A model generated the notes under the pieces. That model did not search any database. It was not told where the DNA came from and saw only the letters and a list, made by a program, of their open reading frames with translations. From Amycolatopsis sp. 2-15 (GTDB lineage Bacteria; Actinomycetota; Actinomycetes; Mycobacteriales; Pseudonocardiaceae), in the NCBI RefSeq assembly GCF_030285625.1, contig NZ_CP127294.1, positions 7,224,001 to 7,288,000 of the forward strand: a DNA stretch of 64,000 bases. Direction: 5' to 3'. The position numbers and the translations under genes are program-made. Positions 7,553 through 17,558 of the stretch are shown piece by piece; position 1 is the stretch's first letter, and each line of letters starts with the position of its first letter.

Positions 7553-10500
7553 ATGGACACTGGTGGGCTGCCGGGATGGGGTTCGTCCGCTCAGGTTGCC
7601 GTGGTGAGCGAGACCGGGCGCACGCGCGTCGTTCGGGTGTTCCTGCGTGATCGCACCGTGGTGTGCAAGCAGCCGCTGGGCCCGGACGCACCCGAGAGAC
7701 TGCGGCACGAGCGGGTGATGCTGGAACGGCTGCGCGGTGTCCCGAATGTGGCGCAGCTGCTGGACGCGCCCCGGTATGCGGGGTCGATCGTGCTGGCCGA
7801 CGCCGGCGACCGGAACCTGGCGAGGCTGCCCGAGCCACTGGCCGTCGACGTCCTGCTCGGGGTCGGGCTCGGGATGGCCCGGGTCGTGGCGGCGATGCAC
7901 CGGCGCGGGGTGGTGCACCGCGACATCACCCCCGCGAACCTCGTGCTCGCCGGCGACGGTGCTCCGTGCCTGGTCGACTTCGCGCTGGCCACCGCGCTCC
8001 CCGATTCCGCTCCCCCGGCCGCCGGCCGGGGGAGATCGTCGGGACGCTGGCGTATCTGGCGCCGGAGCAGACCGGGCGGACCGGCCGTGCGGTGGATCAG
8101 CGCAGCGACCTCTACGCCGTGGGGGCCACGCTCTACGAGCTGGCGACGGGCGCGCCGCCGTTCGGCTCCGGGGACCCGCTGCGCCTGGTCCACGACCACC
8201 TGGCCCGGGTGCCGGCACCCCCGGTCGAGGTGAACCCGGCCCTGCCGGCCCCGCTGTCCGCGATCATCCTGCACCTGCTGGAAAAGGAGCCGGACAACCG
8301 CTACCAGACCGCCGAGGGAGTCATCCACGACCTGGAACGGTTACGCGACGCCCGGGCCGGGCGCGCGACGGAACCGATCCCGATCGGGCACCACGACTTC
8401 CCGCGCCGGCCCGTCGCCCCGGTACGGCTGGTGGGGCGCGACACCGAGGTGGCCGCGTTGCAGGCGGCGTTCGAGGGCGCGCTGGCTGGCCGGTGCCCAG
8501 GCGTGCTGATCGGCGGCGCGGCCGGGGTCGGCAAAACGGCGCTCGTCCACGAGCTACGGCCGGCGGTCACCAGCCGGGGCGGCTGGTTCCTGGCCGGCAA
8601 GTTCGACCAATACCGGCGCGACCTGGAGTTCAACGGGGTGTCCCAGGCGTTCCGCTCGCTGGGCCGGCTGCTGCTGGCCGAGCCGGAGGAGGAGCTCAGC
8701 GGACTTCGCGAACGGATCTTCGCCGCGGTTGGCTCGAACGCGGGGCTGCTCACCGCCGTCGTCCCCGAGTTCGCGACCCTACTGGCCGTGCCGCCCGACC
8801 CCGGCGATCTGCTCACCGCGCAGGTCCGCGCGCAACACGCCGGCGTTCGTGTCTTGCGCGCGGTCGCCTCCCCGGACCGGCCGGTGGTGCTGTTCCTCGA
8901 TGACCTGCACTGGGCGGGGCCCGGCCCACTCGGCTTCGTCGACCTCCTGCTCGACACCAACCCGATCCCCGGCCTGCTGCTGGTGGGCGCGTACCGGGAT
9001 GGGGAAACGCCACAGCCAGCGACCGCACTGCTGTCGCGGTCACGCGACCGGACCGCTGTGCGGTACCTGCACCTGGAGAACCTGCCCACCCCAAGCCTGA
9101 TCACCCTGGTCGCCGACATACTGCACGCCGACGCAGCGGCGGCGGCGGGCCTGGTCGAGGTGATCGCGCCACGCACCCGCGGCAATCCTTACGAAACCGT
9201 GCAGCTGCTCACCGCGCTGGCTCACCACGGCGTCCTCACCGCCACCTCCGCGGGATGGGAGTGGGACCCCGCAGCGGTGCGCGCCCACCTGGGCCCGGAG
9301 GAGGGCGGCGACCTGCTGACGTCGCGGATCCAAGCCCTGCCGCCGCCGTCGCGGCAGCTGGTCGAGGCGATGGCCTGCGTGGGTGGGCGGGTCGAGACGG
9401 CGTTGTTGCAGACCGCCACCGGCGAGCCGGCGGACGTGGTCGCACAGCGCCTGACCCCGCCCGTCGACGAGGGCCTGCTCGTGCTCGAGCGCGGCGCCGT
9501 GCGGTTCCGCCACGACCGCATCCGCGAGGCCATCCTGCGCGGGCTCAGTCCACAGCGGCGAAGCGCCTTGCAACTGGCCGTGGCACGACGGCTGGCCCGA
9601 GCACCTGACCTGTTCGCGGTCGCCGCCGAGCAGTACCTGCCGGTGCTCGACGCGGTGGACGACCCCGGCGAGCGGCGAGTGGTGACCGAGCTGCTGCGGC
9701 GCGCGGCCGACCAGGCCGCATTGACCGGCGATCACGCCCGGGTCAACGCGCTTGTGGTGGCCGGGTTGCGGGTGGCCGACCCGGCGAAGACAGCGGTGGT
9801 ACTCGAGCTGCGCACGGCCCGGCAGGCGGCGCTGTTCAGCTTGGGCCGCCTGGTGGAGGCCGACGAGGAGTACCAGGAGATCGAGCGGCTCTGCCCGAGC
9901 ACACCCGACCGTGCCGGCGCGACTGCGATTCACGTGCGCAGCCTCAACCATCGGACCCGGTTCGGGGAGGCGAGCAGCCTGAGCCTGCAGTCGCTGCGAG
10001 AGTGCGGGCTCGACGTCCCCTCAGCCGAGCGGCTCCCCGCCGAACTCGACCGGGGGTTTGCCCTCCTGCACCACTGGCTCGAGCACAGCGATCCCGCCGA
10101 CGACCAGGCCCGGCCGGAGCTGACCGACCCCGTGCTCCTGGCTGCGACCCAGGTGCTCGATCCGGCGGTCCCGGCGGCCTACTTCGCCGCTGATTACGAT
10201 TTGTATGCGTGGCTCGGGCTGGAGGGCTTGCGGATCTGGATCGAGCACGGCCCCGGCCCCACCTTGCTCGGACCCGCCTGCATCGCTGCCCTTTGCGCCG
10301 TAACGCAGCGCGGCGACTACGTCGGTGGATACCGGGCGGCACGGCGGCTGCTGGCGTGGGGCGAGGCCTGCGGAGCGGAGCCCGGCACGTCGCAGGCGCG
10401 CCACAGGTCCGCCAACTTCAGTTGCTGGCTGGAGCCGATCGAGAACGGGGTCCAGGAAGCTCAGCGGGCCCGGGAGGGGTTGATCGCCGCGGGCGACCTG

Positions 10501-12474
10501 ACGAACGCCGGCTACACCTACCTGTTGACCGTGCGGTGCCTGGTGGACTGCGCCCCCTCGTTGGAAAGCCTCCTTACCGAGGTCGACGGTGGACTGGCCT
10601 TCGTGCACCGGACCGGCAACGAGCAGACCGGGCAGGTGCTCGAGACCTATCGGTGGCTGGCCGACGTGTTACGCGGTGACAGCCTTGCCGACCCGATCGC
10701 CCTCGACCGGTTCACCGACAATCCGCTCGCGCTGTTTTACGTGCACCTGTGCCACGCCGTCGCCGGCTCCCTCTTCGACGAGCCGGTAGCCCTAGCACGG
10801 CACAGCTCGGCAGCGATGGACCTCCTCCCGGCGGCAGCCGGCGTCTACCCCTCCGCCGTGGTCCGCGCGCTGCGCGGGCTGGCCCTCGCTGAACGGGCGC
10901 GCGCCGCCGACGGCACCGAACGCAAGAATCTGCTGTCCGGACTGGACGAGGTGACGGGCTGGCTGGCCGCCCGGGCCGCGGACGCACCCGAGAACTTCCT
11001 GCACCTGCTGCGGTGGGTGGAGGCCGAGCGAGCGTGGGCGGTCGGCGACTTCCGCGGCGCCGTGCGGGCCTTCGACACTGCCCAGTGGGAGGCAGGCCGG
11101 CGTCCGTGGCACCAGGCGCTGATCACCGAGCGCGCGGCCCGTTTCCACCTCGCGCACGGCGTCGAGCACACCGGTCGCGCATTGCTCGCCCACGCTCGCG
11201 ACCACTACGCCGCCTGGGGTGCAACCGCGAAGGTGGCGCAACTGGACTGGGCCTACCCCACCCTGCGCACGGGCGCCGGTGCGCCCGAGCCCGCAGACGC
11301 CGGGCCGGCTGATCCCGTCCTGCGCTCAACGGTCACCACAGGCGCGCTCGATCTGCTCGGCATCCTCTCCGCGTCCCGGGCGCTGAGCTCCGAGACCAGC
11401 ATCGAACGTTTGCACACGCGCGTCGTTGAGGTGCTCAGCGCAATGACCGGGGCCACCGGGGTCCGCCTGCTGCTGTGGAGCGACGACCAGCAGACCTGGT
11501 TGCTGCCCGAACCCGCGAGGGCGGTCGCCGAGCAGGAAGTCGCGGTGCCGAGGTCGGTGTTGCGCTACATTCGCCGGACCGAGGCACCACTGGTGGTCGA
11601 CGATGTCACTCGCGATGAACGTTTCGTCCACGACCCGTGCTTCGCCGGCCTTCCCGGCTGCTCCCTTCTCGCCGTACCCATCCTCAGCCGCGGCACTCTG
11701 CGGGCGGCGCTGCTGCTGGAAAACCGCCTGATCCGCGGCGCGTTCACTACCGACCGGCTCGACGCCGTCAAACTCATCGCCGGCCAACTCGCCGTCTCCC
11801 TCGACAACGCCCAGCTCTACACCCAGCTCACCGCCTCCCGAGCCCGCATCGTCACCGCCGCCGACCACGCCCGCCAACGCATCGGACGCGACCTGCACGA
11901 CGGCGCCCAGCAACGCCTCGTCGCCCTCACCTTGCGGCTGCGCGCGATCCAAACCGAGCCACCCGAACGCGACCAACTCACCACCGAGCTCGACGACCTC
12001 GCCACCGAAACCACCGGCGTCCTCGACGAGCTACGCGAAATCGCCCACGGCCTCCACCCCGGCATCCTCGCCACCGGCGGACTCGCACCGGCCGTCCGTG
12101 CGCTGGGCCGCCGCTCACCCATTCCGATCGCCCTTGACCTGCCCCCGCTGCCACCGCTGCCCGAACCCGTGCAGCTCAGCGCCTACTTCATCATCGCCGA
12201 AGCCCTCACCAACGTCGCCAAACACGCACACGCGGCCTCGATCACCGTCGCCCTCGACCCCGACCCCGCCACCGGCGTCCTGCGCATCACCATCCGCGAC
12301 GACGGCGTCGGTGGGGCCGACCTCACCCACGGCACCGGGCTGCTCGGCCTCAAAGACCGCGCCGAAGCCATCGGCGGCCGGCTCCACCTCCACAGCCCAC
12401 CCGGCGCAGGCACCACCCTCCACGTCGACCTTCCCCTCACGGGACCGGACCATACGTCCACAGTGGACATCTGA
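7553..12474 (+). CDS. Fused Ser/Thr kinase - AAA ATPase - GAF - histidine kinase (frameshift at 8010-8034)
   Basis: A multidomain signalling protein of about 1640 residues, a PknK-like type frequent in actinobacteria. In order: kinase domain (residues 1-270; HRDITPANLVLA catalytic loop, with DFA in place of DFG), AAA/NACHT-like module with Walker A GGAAGVGKTAL near 320, a long helical region (700-1240), a GAF domain (about 1280-1415), and a NarL-type histidine kinase with the phosphoacceptor in RIGRDLHDGAQQRL near 1450, then HATPase motifs DDGVGG and GTGLLGLKDR. One frame runs from 7553 to about 8030 and the rest is shifted by one base. The shift falls inside a perfect 25-nt hairpin. No adjacent response regulator is seen. 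Confidence 0.85.
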
Positions 12475-12509
12475 GGCGGTTCCTCACAACACCGACCGGA
12501 CGAACTCGA

Positions 12510-12617
12510 TCAACGCCCGCGCCACCCGATGAGCAGCCAGGCGACGGTGACCACCGTGAAGAGCAACGCCAGGGCCAGGGCGGTTTTCCGCGACCACGGC
12601 GGGGGTTGATGTACCAC
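12510..12617 (-). CDS. Possible 35-residue single-helix membrane peptide
   Basis: From GTG 12617 the frame encodes VVHQPPPWSRKTALALALLF followed by a hydrophobic stretch ending in WLLIGWRGR, a basic-flanked single transmembrane helix. AAAAGG lies right before the start. It is too short to assign and could be the tail of a lost gene. It is convergent with the kinase gene. Confidence 0.3.
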   Translation of the reverse strand: MVHQPPPWSRKTALALALLFTVVTVAWLLIGWRGR

Positions 12618-12684
12618 CTTTTCGCCTGCCGGGCCAAACCCGGGCTGACTCTGGGTGGCGAGCTGATAGACCGCATCGGGTCGC

Positions 12685-12833
12685 GCTGTGGGCACCCCCA
12701 GGTGTGGCTGAGCCCGGCGCTGCTCGTGCGCGGCATGGCCCCGGGCGGGCAAGGCGCGATCTCACTCGTCGCGACCAAGTCACGTCCCACTCGACCTCAA
12801 GTCCCTCGCCGCGGCGTCAAGCGACTTCCAATT
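12685..12833 (+). repeat. Degenerate copy of dnaE2 3' end (copy D)
   Basis: The stretch GTGTGGCTGAGCCCGGCGCT onward matches the copies at 37232 and 40673 through CTGCTCGTGCGCGGCAT and on to the DLKSLAA(A)S.DF-encoding end, but with base losses that break the frame. In DnaE2 this encodes the C-terminal LWLSSPALLVRG...LVADQ segment. It is unattached to any polymerase gene here. Confidence 0.7.
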
Positions 12834-12930
12834 GAGGTCGGGCACACGACCGCGTCACAGTCGACGGGCGCAACGGGCTGCGGTTCGCGCGGAATGCGAA
12901 ATCCGCGCCGCCAGTGGGTACACACACGGC

Positions 12931-13413
12931 ATGCACCACCACAAGATCGCTGACCAGCGAAAACCCACGAATCGCCGCGCAATGGGCTCGGCGTGCGACG
13001 CGGCCGTCGTCTCGGCGCCGGCGTTGCATCTGCGCCATCCGGCCCGCCTCCAGGACGCGTCCATACTCCGCCACGCCCTCGCCACCTGGGCTCGGGCCTG
13101 CGACCTGCCGGACACGCTGATCGCCGACCTCCAGCTTGCGGTCTACGAAGCGCTGGTCAACGCGGCCGAGCACGCCTACTCCGACGGCACGGCCGGCACA
13201 CTCGACCTGCACGGCCACCACGACGGCCACACCGTGCGCGTCACCGTGACCGACCGCGGCCAGTGGCGGCCCCCGCCTGCATCCCAACCGCTGCGCGGCC
13301 GCGGCCTGCCGCTGATCCGCCTGCTGTCCGACCAGGCCGAGGTCACCCCGACCAACCAAGGCACCGTCGTCACCATGACCTGGCACCTCGCCCCCCACCA
13401 TCCGGCCAGCTAG
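12931..13413 (+). CDS. RsbW/SpoIIAB-like anti-sigma factor ATPase
   Basis: A roughly 160-residue GHKL (HATPase_c_2) protein with the N-box LAVYEALVNAAEHAY, the G1 region VTVTDRGQW and a G2-type LRGRGLPLIRLL. Relatives bind sigma factors or anti-sigma antagonists and act as serine kinases on STAS proteins. ATG 12931 or ATG 12982 could be the start; neither has a clear ribosome site. A close paralogue lies at 27900 beside a broken STAS gene. No STAS partner is adjacent here. Confidence 0.8.
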   Translation: MHHHKIADQRKPTNRRAMGSACDAAVVSAPALHLRHPARLQDASILRHALATWARACDLPDTLIADLQLAVYEALVNAAEHAYSDGTAGTLDLHGHHDGHTVRVTVTDRGQWRPPPASQPLRGRGLPLIRLLSDQAEVTPTNQGTVVTMTWHLAPHHPAS

Positions 13414-13419
13414 ACCCGC

Positions 13420-13815
13420 ATGCGCCAGCTACCGCGACGGCCTGACCCGGACCCGGCGAACCCTCCGACGACGGACGAACACTCGCCGAGGCTCTCGCCA
13501 CGCCCCAAGCGGAAACACGTGCTGCGTGTGGTCCTCGCGCTGCTGGCGACCGCCATCGTGGCGTACTTCGCGGTCGTCGGGCTCGCCGTCGCCCTGCGAT
13601 GGACGGACCCGTGGGCGCGCGGGATCACCGGTGCCGCCACTGCCCTCGGATCTGGGGCCGGGAGCGTATGGACGGCCTGGCGCACCGGAAGAACACCCCA
13701 CCGCGGGCACCGGCCCCGACGCCGGCCCGCCCCAGCGGGCAGCACCATGGCTCGGCGACAACAAACCGCAGTGGCAATTCCGGCACGGGCACGTGTCCAT
13801 CGTCGATTGAGATGA
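13420..13815 (+). CDS. Hypothetical membrane protein downstream of RsbW-like gene
   Basis: Begins 7 bases after the RsbW-like stop with ATG 13420. It has a proline-rich, basic N-terminus, one clear hydrophobic stretch (VLRVVLALLATAIVAYFAVV, residues 34-53) and a glycine/alanine-rich second segment, then a low-complexity basic tail that may be out of frame. No family recognised. The close spacing suggests co-transcription. Confidence 0.45.
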   Translation: MRQLPRRPDPDPANPPTTDEHSPRLSPRPKRKHVLRVVLALLATAIVAYFAVVGLAVALRWTDPWARGITGAATALGSGAGSVWTAWRTGRTPHRGHRPRRRPAPAGSTMARRQQTAVAIPARARVHRRLR

Positions 13816-14081
13816 CCTGCGGCGATGAAGATCTTTTCGACAGTGGCCGGTGCTGCGTGTCACGGTCGAGCGGTACTTCTCCTGGTCGGCGATCTTGAAG
13901 CCTGGTGCCTATCCCGACCCTGACCTGGCGCGGCATCGAGCAGGTGGCTGAGCGCGAGCCCGTCGGGTCCGTGTGGGAGCAGTACCTGGCGACCCTCGCG
14001 CCGGTGACGGTGCTGCGGTCGCTGGCGGCCTGGCTTCTAACAGTCGAGCTCAGCTCGCTCTCGCTCTGAACCACCGCCAAA
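13816..14081. other. No supported gene
   Basis: Between the hypothetical membrane protein and the hairpin at 14082 I see only short frames without recognisable motifs. Confidence 0.4.
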
Positions 14082-14119
14082 GGTCGGTGGACCACACCGT
14101 GTGGCCCACCGACCCTTTT
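14082..14119. terminator. Strong hairpin followed by T-run, probable terminator
   Basis: GGTCGGTGG (14082-14090) pairs with CCACCGACC (14106-14114), and the inner CCACAC pairs with GTGTGG across a tiny loop, followed by CTTTT. It separates the upstream genes from the transporter operon. Confidence 0.7.
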
Positions 14120-14194
14120 CGTAATCCGCTTTGCCGGACCCCTTGCCTTCACCCGTAGCGGGCCGTAACTTAAGCCCCCTAAGAAAGGGGTGGC

Positions 14195-15751
14195 GTGACC
14201 CTTCCCGTGCAACGAAAGTTCGTGAACCGGCGCCGCGTGCTGTCCGCGGCGCTCGGCACAGGGGCGGCGCTCGCGACGAGCGGGTGCCGGTGGGCGGCGA
14301 CCGGTTCGGCCGACGCGGGCGGGACGGGCGTGCTCCGGATAGCGCAGCTGGCCGACATCGCCCCCAAAAGCATGCTCAGCCAGAATCCCAATGACTTCGC
14401 GCTCACGCGCCTCGTCTTCGACCCGCTCACCGAGTACGACCACCGCACGCTGCAGCCGCGCCCAGCGTTGGCGACGGCCTGGGAATGGTCCGACGCCGGG
14501 CGCACCCTCACGTTGCAGTTGCGTGAGGACGTCACATTCCACACGGGGCGGCCGTTCACCGCCGAAGACGTCGCCGCGTCGATCCACGCCATCCAAGACC
14601 CGTCGCGATCGTCGCAACTGGCCACCACCGCGGCGCTCGTCACGGACCTGAGCACTCAGGGCGCGCACCGGATCGCGCTGCGGCTGAGCAAGCCGGCCGG
14701 GAACCTGTTCGACCTGTTCGAGCTGATGCCGATCGTCGACCGGGAGACCTTGGCGGACTTGGCCAGTGGCAAGCAGATGGTGGGCACCGGGCCGTTCCGC
14801 TTCGCGAAGTGGACGCCCGGCGAGTCGGTCGAGTTCACCCGCAACCCGCGGTATTGGAAACCGGGTCTGCCGCATCTGTCTGGGGTGCAGATCCGCACCA
14901 TCCCGCAGCTTCAGTCCCTCGTGGCCTCGTTGCGCACCGGCCAGAGCCACCTCGTGCCCGGGCTGAGCCCCGTCGACCTGCTGGGCCTCGCCGGGGACGA
15001 CCGGTTCGCCACCACCTTCACCGACACGTCCGACAACGCGTGGTACCTCGGCTGCAACCTGCGGGTCGCGCCGCTCGACCGGGCGGAGTTCCGGCAGGCA
15101 CTGGCCTACGGCATCGACCGGGCCCGCATCCGCGACGTCGTGTTCCGCGGCGCGGGCACGGTCACCAGCCTTCCGTGGCCGACGAGCTCACCCGCCTATC
15201 GCGCCGACCTGGCCGCCCACTACGCTCACGACCCCGCCCGGGCACGCGAACTCCTGGCAGCGGCAGGCGGCCGGGGTATCGGGCTGCAGCTGGCGTACAA
15301 CTCGTCGCTGCCCGCCACGGGCTACATGGCCCAGCTGATCCAGTACGACCTCGGCGGGTTGGGCGTCGACATCGAGCTCCTCCCCTTGCTGGGCAACGAC
15401 TTCGGCACGCGGCTCTCGTCGGGCAAGCTACCCGCGCTGTGGCTCAACTCGCACGGGTTCGCCCAGCTGAACCCCGCTTCGCTGGTCACCGGTGCCGCCC
15501 CGTTCCGCTACACCAAGAACACCTCCGGGTTCACCGACCCGGCCTACGGCGCCGCCGCCGTCCAGGCCTGGACCACCACCGGAACCGCGGCACGGCAGGC
15601 GTACGACGAGCTGTCGCGGATCCTGCTGGACCAGCAGTTCGTGATCTCGATGGTCAACACGGGCGCGACCATGACGGCGACCACACAGTTGCACGGACTG
15701 GCCTGGACCATGTTCGACTTCCTCGTCCTCGACCAGGCCCGGCTGGGGTGA
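14195..15751 (+). CDS. ABC transporter substrate-binding lipoprotein (SBP family 5)
   Basis: A 518-residue extracytoplasmic solute-binding protein of the peptide/nickel/opine family. The N-terminus has NRRRVLSAALGTGAALATSGC, a Tat-like twin arginine with the lipobox cysteine near residue 29. Typical body motifs follow: LTEYDHRTLQPRPALATAWE, FTAEDVAASIHAI and GTGPFRFAKWTPGESVEF. GTG 14195 is placed by an AAAGGGG ribosome site; the gene sits just after the terminator hairpin. It is first in an operon of permeases, ATPase, sulfatase and ROK regulator. The ligand is unknown; context suggests a sulfated compound. Confidence 0.92.
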   Translation: MTLPVQRKFVNRRRVLSAALGTGAALATSGCRWAATGSADAGGTGVLRIAQLADIAPKSMLSQNPNDFALTRLVFDPLTEYDHRTLQPRPALATAWEWSDAGRTLTLQLREDVTFHTGRPFTAEDVAASIHAIQDPSRSSQLATTAALVTDLSTQGAHRIALRLSKPAGNLFDLFELMPIVDRETLADLASGKQMVGTGPFRFAKWTPGESVEFTRNPRYWKPGLPHLSGVQIRTIPQLQSLVASLRTGQSHLVPGLSPVDLLGLAGDDRFATTFTDTSDNAWYLGCNLRVAPLDRAEFRQALAYGIDRARIRDVVFRGAGTVTSLPWPTSSPAYRADLAAHYAHDPARARELLAAAGGRGIGLQLAYNSSLPATGYMAQLIQYDLGGLGVDIELLPLLGNDFGTRLSSGKLPALWLNSHGFAQLNPASLVTGAAPFRYTKNTSGFTDPAYGAAAVQAWTTTGTAARQAYDELSRILLDQQFVISMVNTGATMTATTQLHGLAWTMFDFLVLDQARLG

Positions 15752-16710
15752 AACCGATGCTCCGCTACGCGCTGCGGCGCACACCGTCGATGCTGCTGAC
15801 CCTGTTCCTCGCCTCCGTGGCCATCTTCGGCCTGACCCGCCTGGTGCCCGGCAGCACCGTGACGGCCATCGCCGGCTCCAACGCCACCCCCGCCACGATC
15901 CAGGCCATCACCCGCGACCTCGGCCTCGACCGGCCGCTGCCGGAGCAGTACTGGCGCTGGCTGCACGGCCTGCTGACCGGCGACCTGCAGCGATCGGCGG
16001 TACTCGACCAGCCGATCGGGCAGCTCATCGCCCGGGGGCTCGGGGCGACCGTGGAGCTCACCGTGGCCGCCGCAGTCCTCGCCGCGCTGCTCGCGTTCGC
16101 ACTCGGCGTGCTGGGCGCCACGAGCCGCCGGGCGTTCGTGCGAGGCGCCGCGCGCTCGGTGATGACGTTCGCCCTGGCTGTGCCGCCGTACGTGTCGGGC
16201 ACCGCGCTGATCGTGGTCTTCGGGGTGCTGTTGCCGGTGTTCCCGGTCGGCGGTCGCATCTCCCCGCTGCAGGACCCGGAACTGGGCTGGCAGTACCTCG
16301 TGCTGCCGGCGCTGTGCCTGGCGCTGCCGGTGTCGGCGGTGCTCGGCCGGTTCCTCGCAGACGGGCTCGACCAGGCGTTCACCGAGGACTTCACCCGCAC
16401 CGCGACCGCACTGGGCGTGCGGCGGGCGCGACTGATCACGGTGCACGCGCTGCCGAACGCCTTGCCGCCGGTGCTCACCGTCGCAGGCATCCAGCTGGGC
16501 AACCTGCTCGCCGGCTCCGCGATCGTCGAAGCGCTGTTCGCGTGGCCCGGCGTCGGCCAGCTGCTGATCCAGGCCATCACCAACCACGACTACCTGCTCG
16601 TGCAGGACCTGCTCCTGATCGCCGTCACAGCGTTCTTGGTCTTGCAGTTGCTGACCGACCTCGGTCAGGCCGGGCTCGATCAGCGCACCAGGCTGGGAGG
16701 CCGATCATGA
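15748..16710 (+). CDS. ABC transporter permease (DppB-like)
   Basis: A permease of about 320 residues with the DppB/OppB N-terminal pattern MLRYALRRTPSMLLTLFLAS, GLDRPLPEQYWRWLHGLLTGD and the EAA-loop region FTRTATALGVRRARLITVHA, plus six hydrophobic segments. GTG 15748 overlaps the previous stop (GTGA), indicating translational coupling; ATG 15757 is the alternative start. It forms the membrane channel with the next gene. Confidence 0.92.
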   Translation: MKPMLRYALRRTPSMLLTLFLASVAIFGLTRLVPGSTVTAIAGSNATPATIQAITRDLGLDRPLPEQYWRWLHGLLTGDLQRSAVLDQPIGQLIARGLGATVELTVAAAVLAALLAFALGVLGATSRRAFVRGAARSVMTFALAVPPYVSGTALIVVFGVLLPVFPVGGRISPLQDPELGWQYLVLPALCLALPVSAVLGRFLADGLDQAFTEDFTRTATALGVRRARLITVHALPNALPPVLTVAGIQLGNLLAGSAIVEALFAWPGVGQLLIQAITNHDYLLVQDLLLIAVTAFLVLQLLTDLGQAGLDQRTRLGGRS

Positions 16711-17558
16711 CCGTGATCGCCGTGGCGGTCCCCGCACACCGCCGCACGGGGGTGCTGCGTTCGGCTCGCGCCCGGGTGGCGCTCGGCGTGGTCGTGGTAC
16801 TCGGACTGGCCGGGGCCTTTGCCGGCCTGCTGTCCCCCGAGGACCCACGCGCCCAGACGGCGCAGCTGCTCACCGGGCCGAGCGGCGCGCACTGGCTCGG
16901 CACCGACGAGCTCGGCCGCGACCTGCTTTCCCGGGTACTGCACGGTATCCAGGTCGACCTGGTCGTGGGCGTCGCCGGGGTAGCCGTGGCCGGACTGCTC
17001 GGCGTGCTCGCCGCGGTGCTCTCGGCCCGCTGGGCGGCGGCCGACGTGGTGGCGCAACGGGTCTTCGACGTCCTCCTGGCCTTCCCCTCGCTGATCCTGG
17101 CCGTCGCGGTGGCCGCCGTGTTCGGGACGGGGATGGTGTCGATCACGGTGGCGATCGTGCTATCGCAGGCGCCGATCTGCTGCCGCGTCGTGCGCGCCGG
17201 CCTGCTGGCACAACGGGATCGCGACTACGCCGTGGCCGCCCGGTTGTCGGGTGTGGGTCCGTGGCGGGTGCTGTTGCGGCACCTCCTGCCCACTGCGCTG
17301 GACGCGCTGGTGGTGCAGCTGGTGCTGTCGCTCTCGACGGCCGTGTTCCTCGAAGGCGGCATGAGCTTCGTCGGCATCGGCGTGCGCCCGCCGGACCCGT
17401 CACTGGGTAACATCCTGCAGGAATCCGTGCAGTACCTGACCGTGCGGCCGAGTTTCGTCGTCGGGCCGCTGGTCGCCATCACCGCGCTGGTGCTCGGGTT
17501 CACCGTGCTCGGCGACGCGCTCAACAACGCGGCACGACGAGGCGGGAGCCAGGCATGA
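16707..17558 (+). CDS. ABC transporter permease (DppC-like)
   Basis: A 283-residue second permease subunit with the DppC hallmarks HWLGTDELGRDLLSRVLHG and the coupling-loop segment RDYAVAARLSGVGPWRVLLR, then FLEGGMSFVGIGVRPPDPSLG. Its ATG 16707 overlaps the upstream stop (ATGA), and its own stop overlaps the ATPase start the same way. Intact. Confidence 0.92.
   Translation: MTVIAVAVPAHRRTGVLRSARARVALGVVVVLGLAGAFAGLLSPEDPRAQTAQLLTGPSGAHWLGTDELGRDLLSRVLHGIQVDLVVGVAGVAVAGLLGVLAAVLSARWAAADVVAQRVFDVLLAFPSLILAVAVAAVFGTGMVSITVAIVLSQAPICCRVVRAGLLAQRDRDYAVAARLSGVGPWRVLLRHLLPTALDALVVQLVLSLSTAVFLEGGMSFVGIGVRPPDPSLGNILQESVQYLTVRPSFVVGPLVAITALVLGFTVLGDALNNAARRGGSQA

Noticed and set aside
7991..8034. Programmed ribosomal frameshift in the kinase gene
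   Set aside because: The hairpin is suggestive, but no convincing slippery heptamer lies at the right distance before it; a one-base deletion or sequencing compression is simpler. Kept only as a checkable alternative.
13625..14950. Minus-strand open frame of 441 codons
   Set aside because: Antisense to the substrate-binding lipoprotein and to intergenic DNA; no motif, and it crosses a terminator hairpin.
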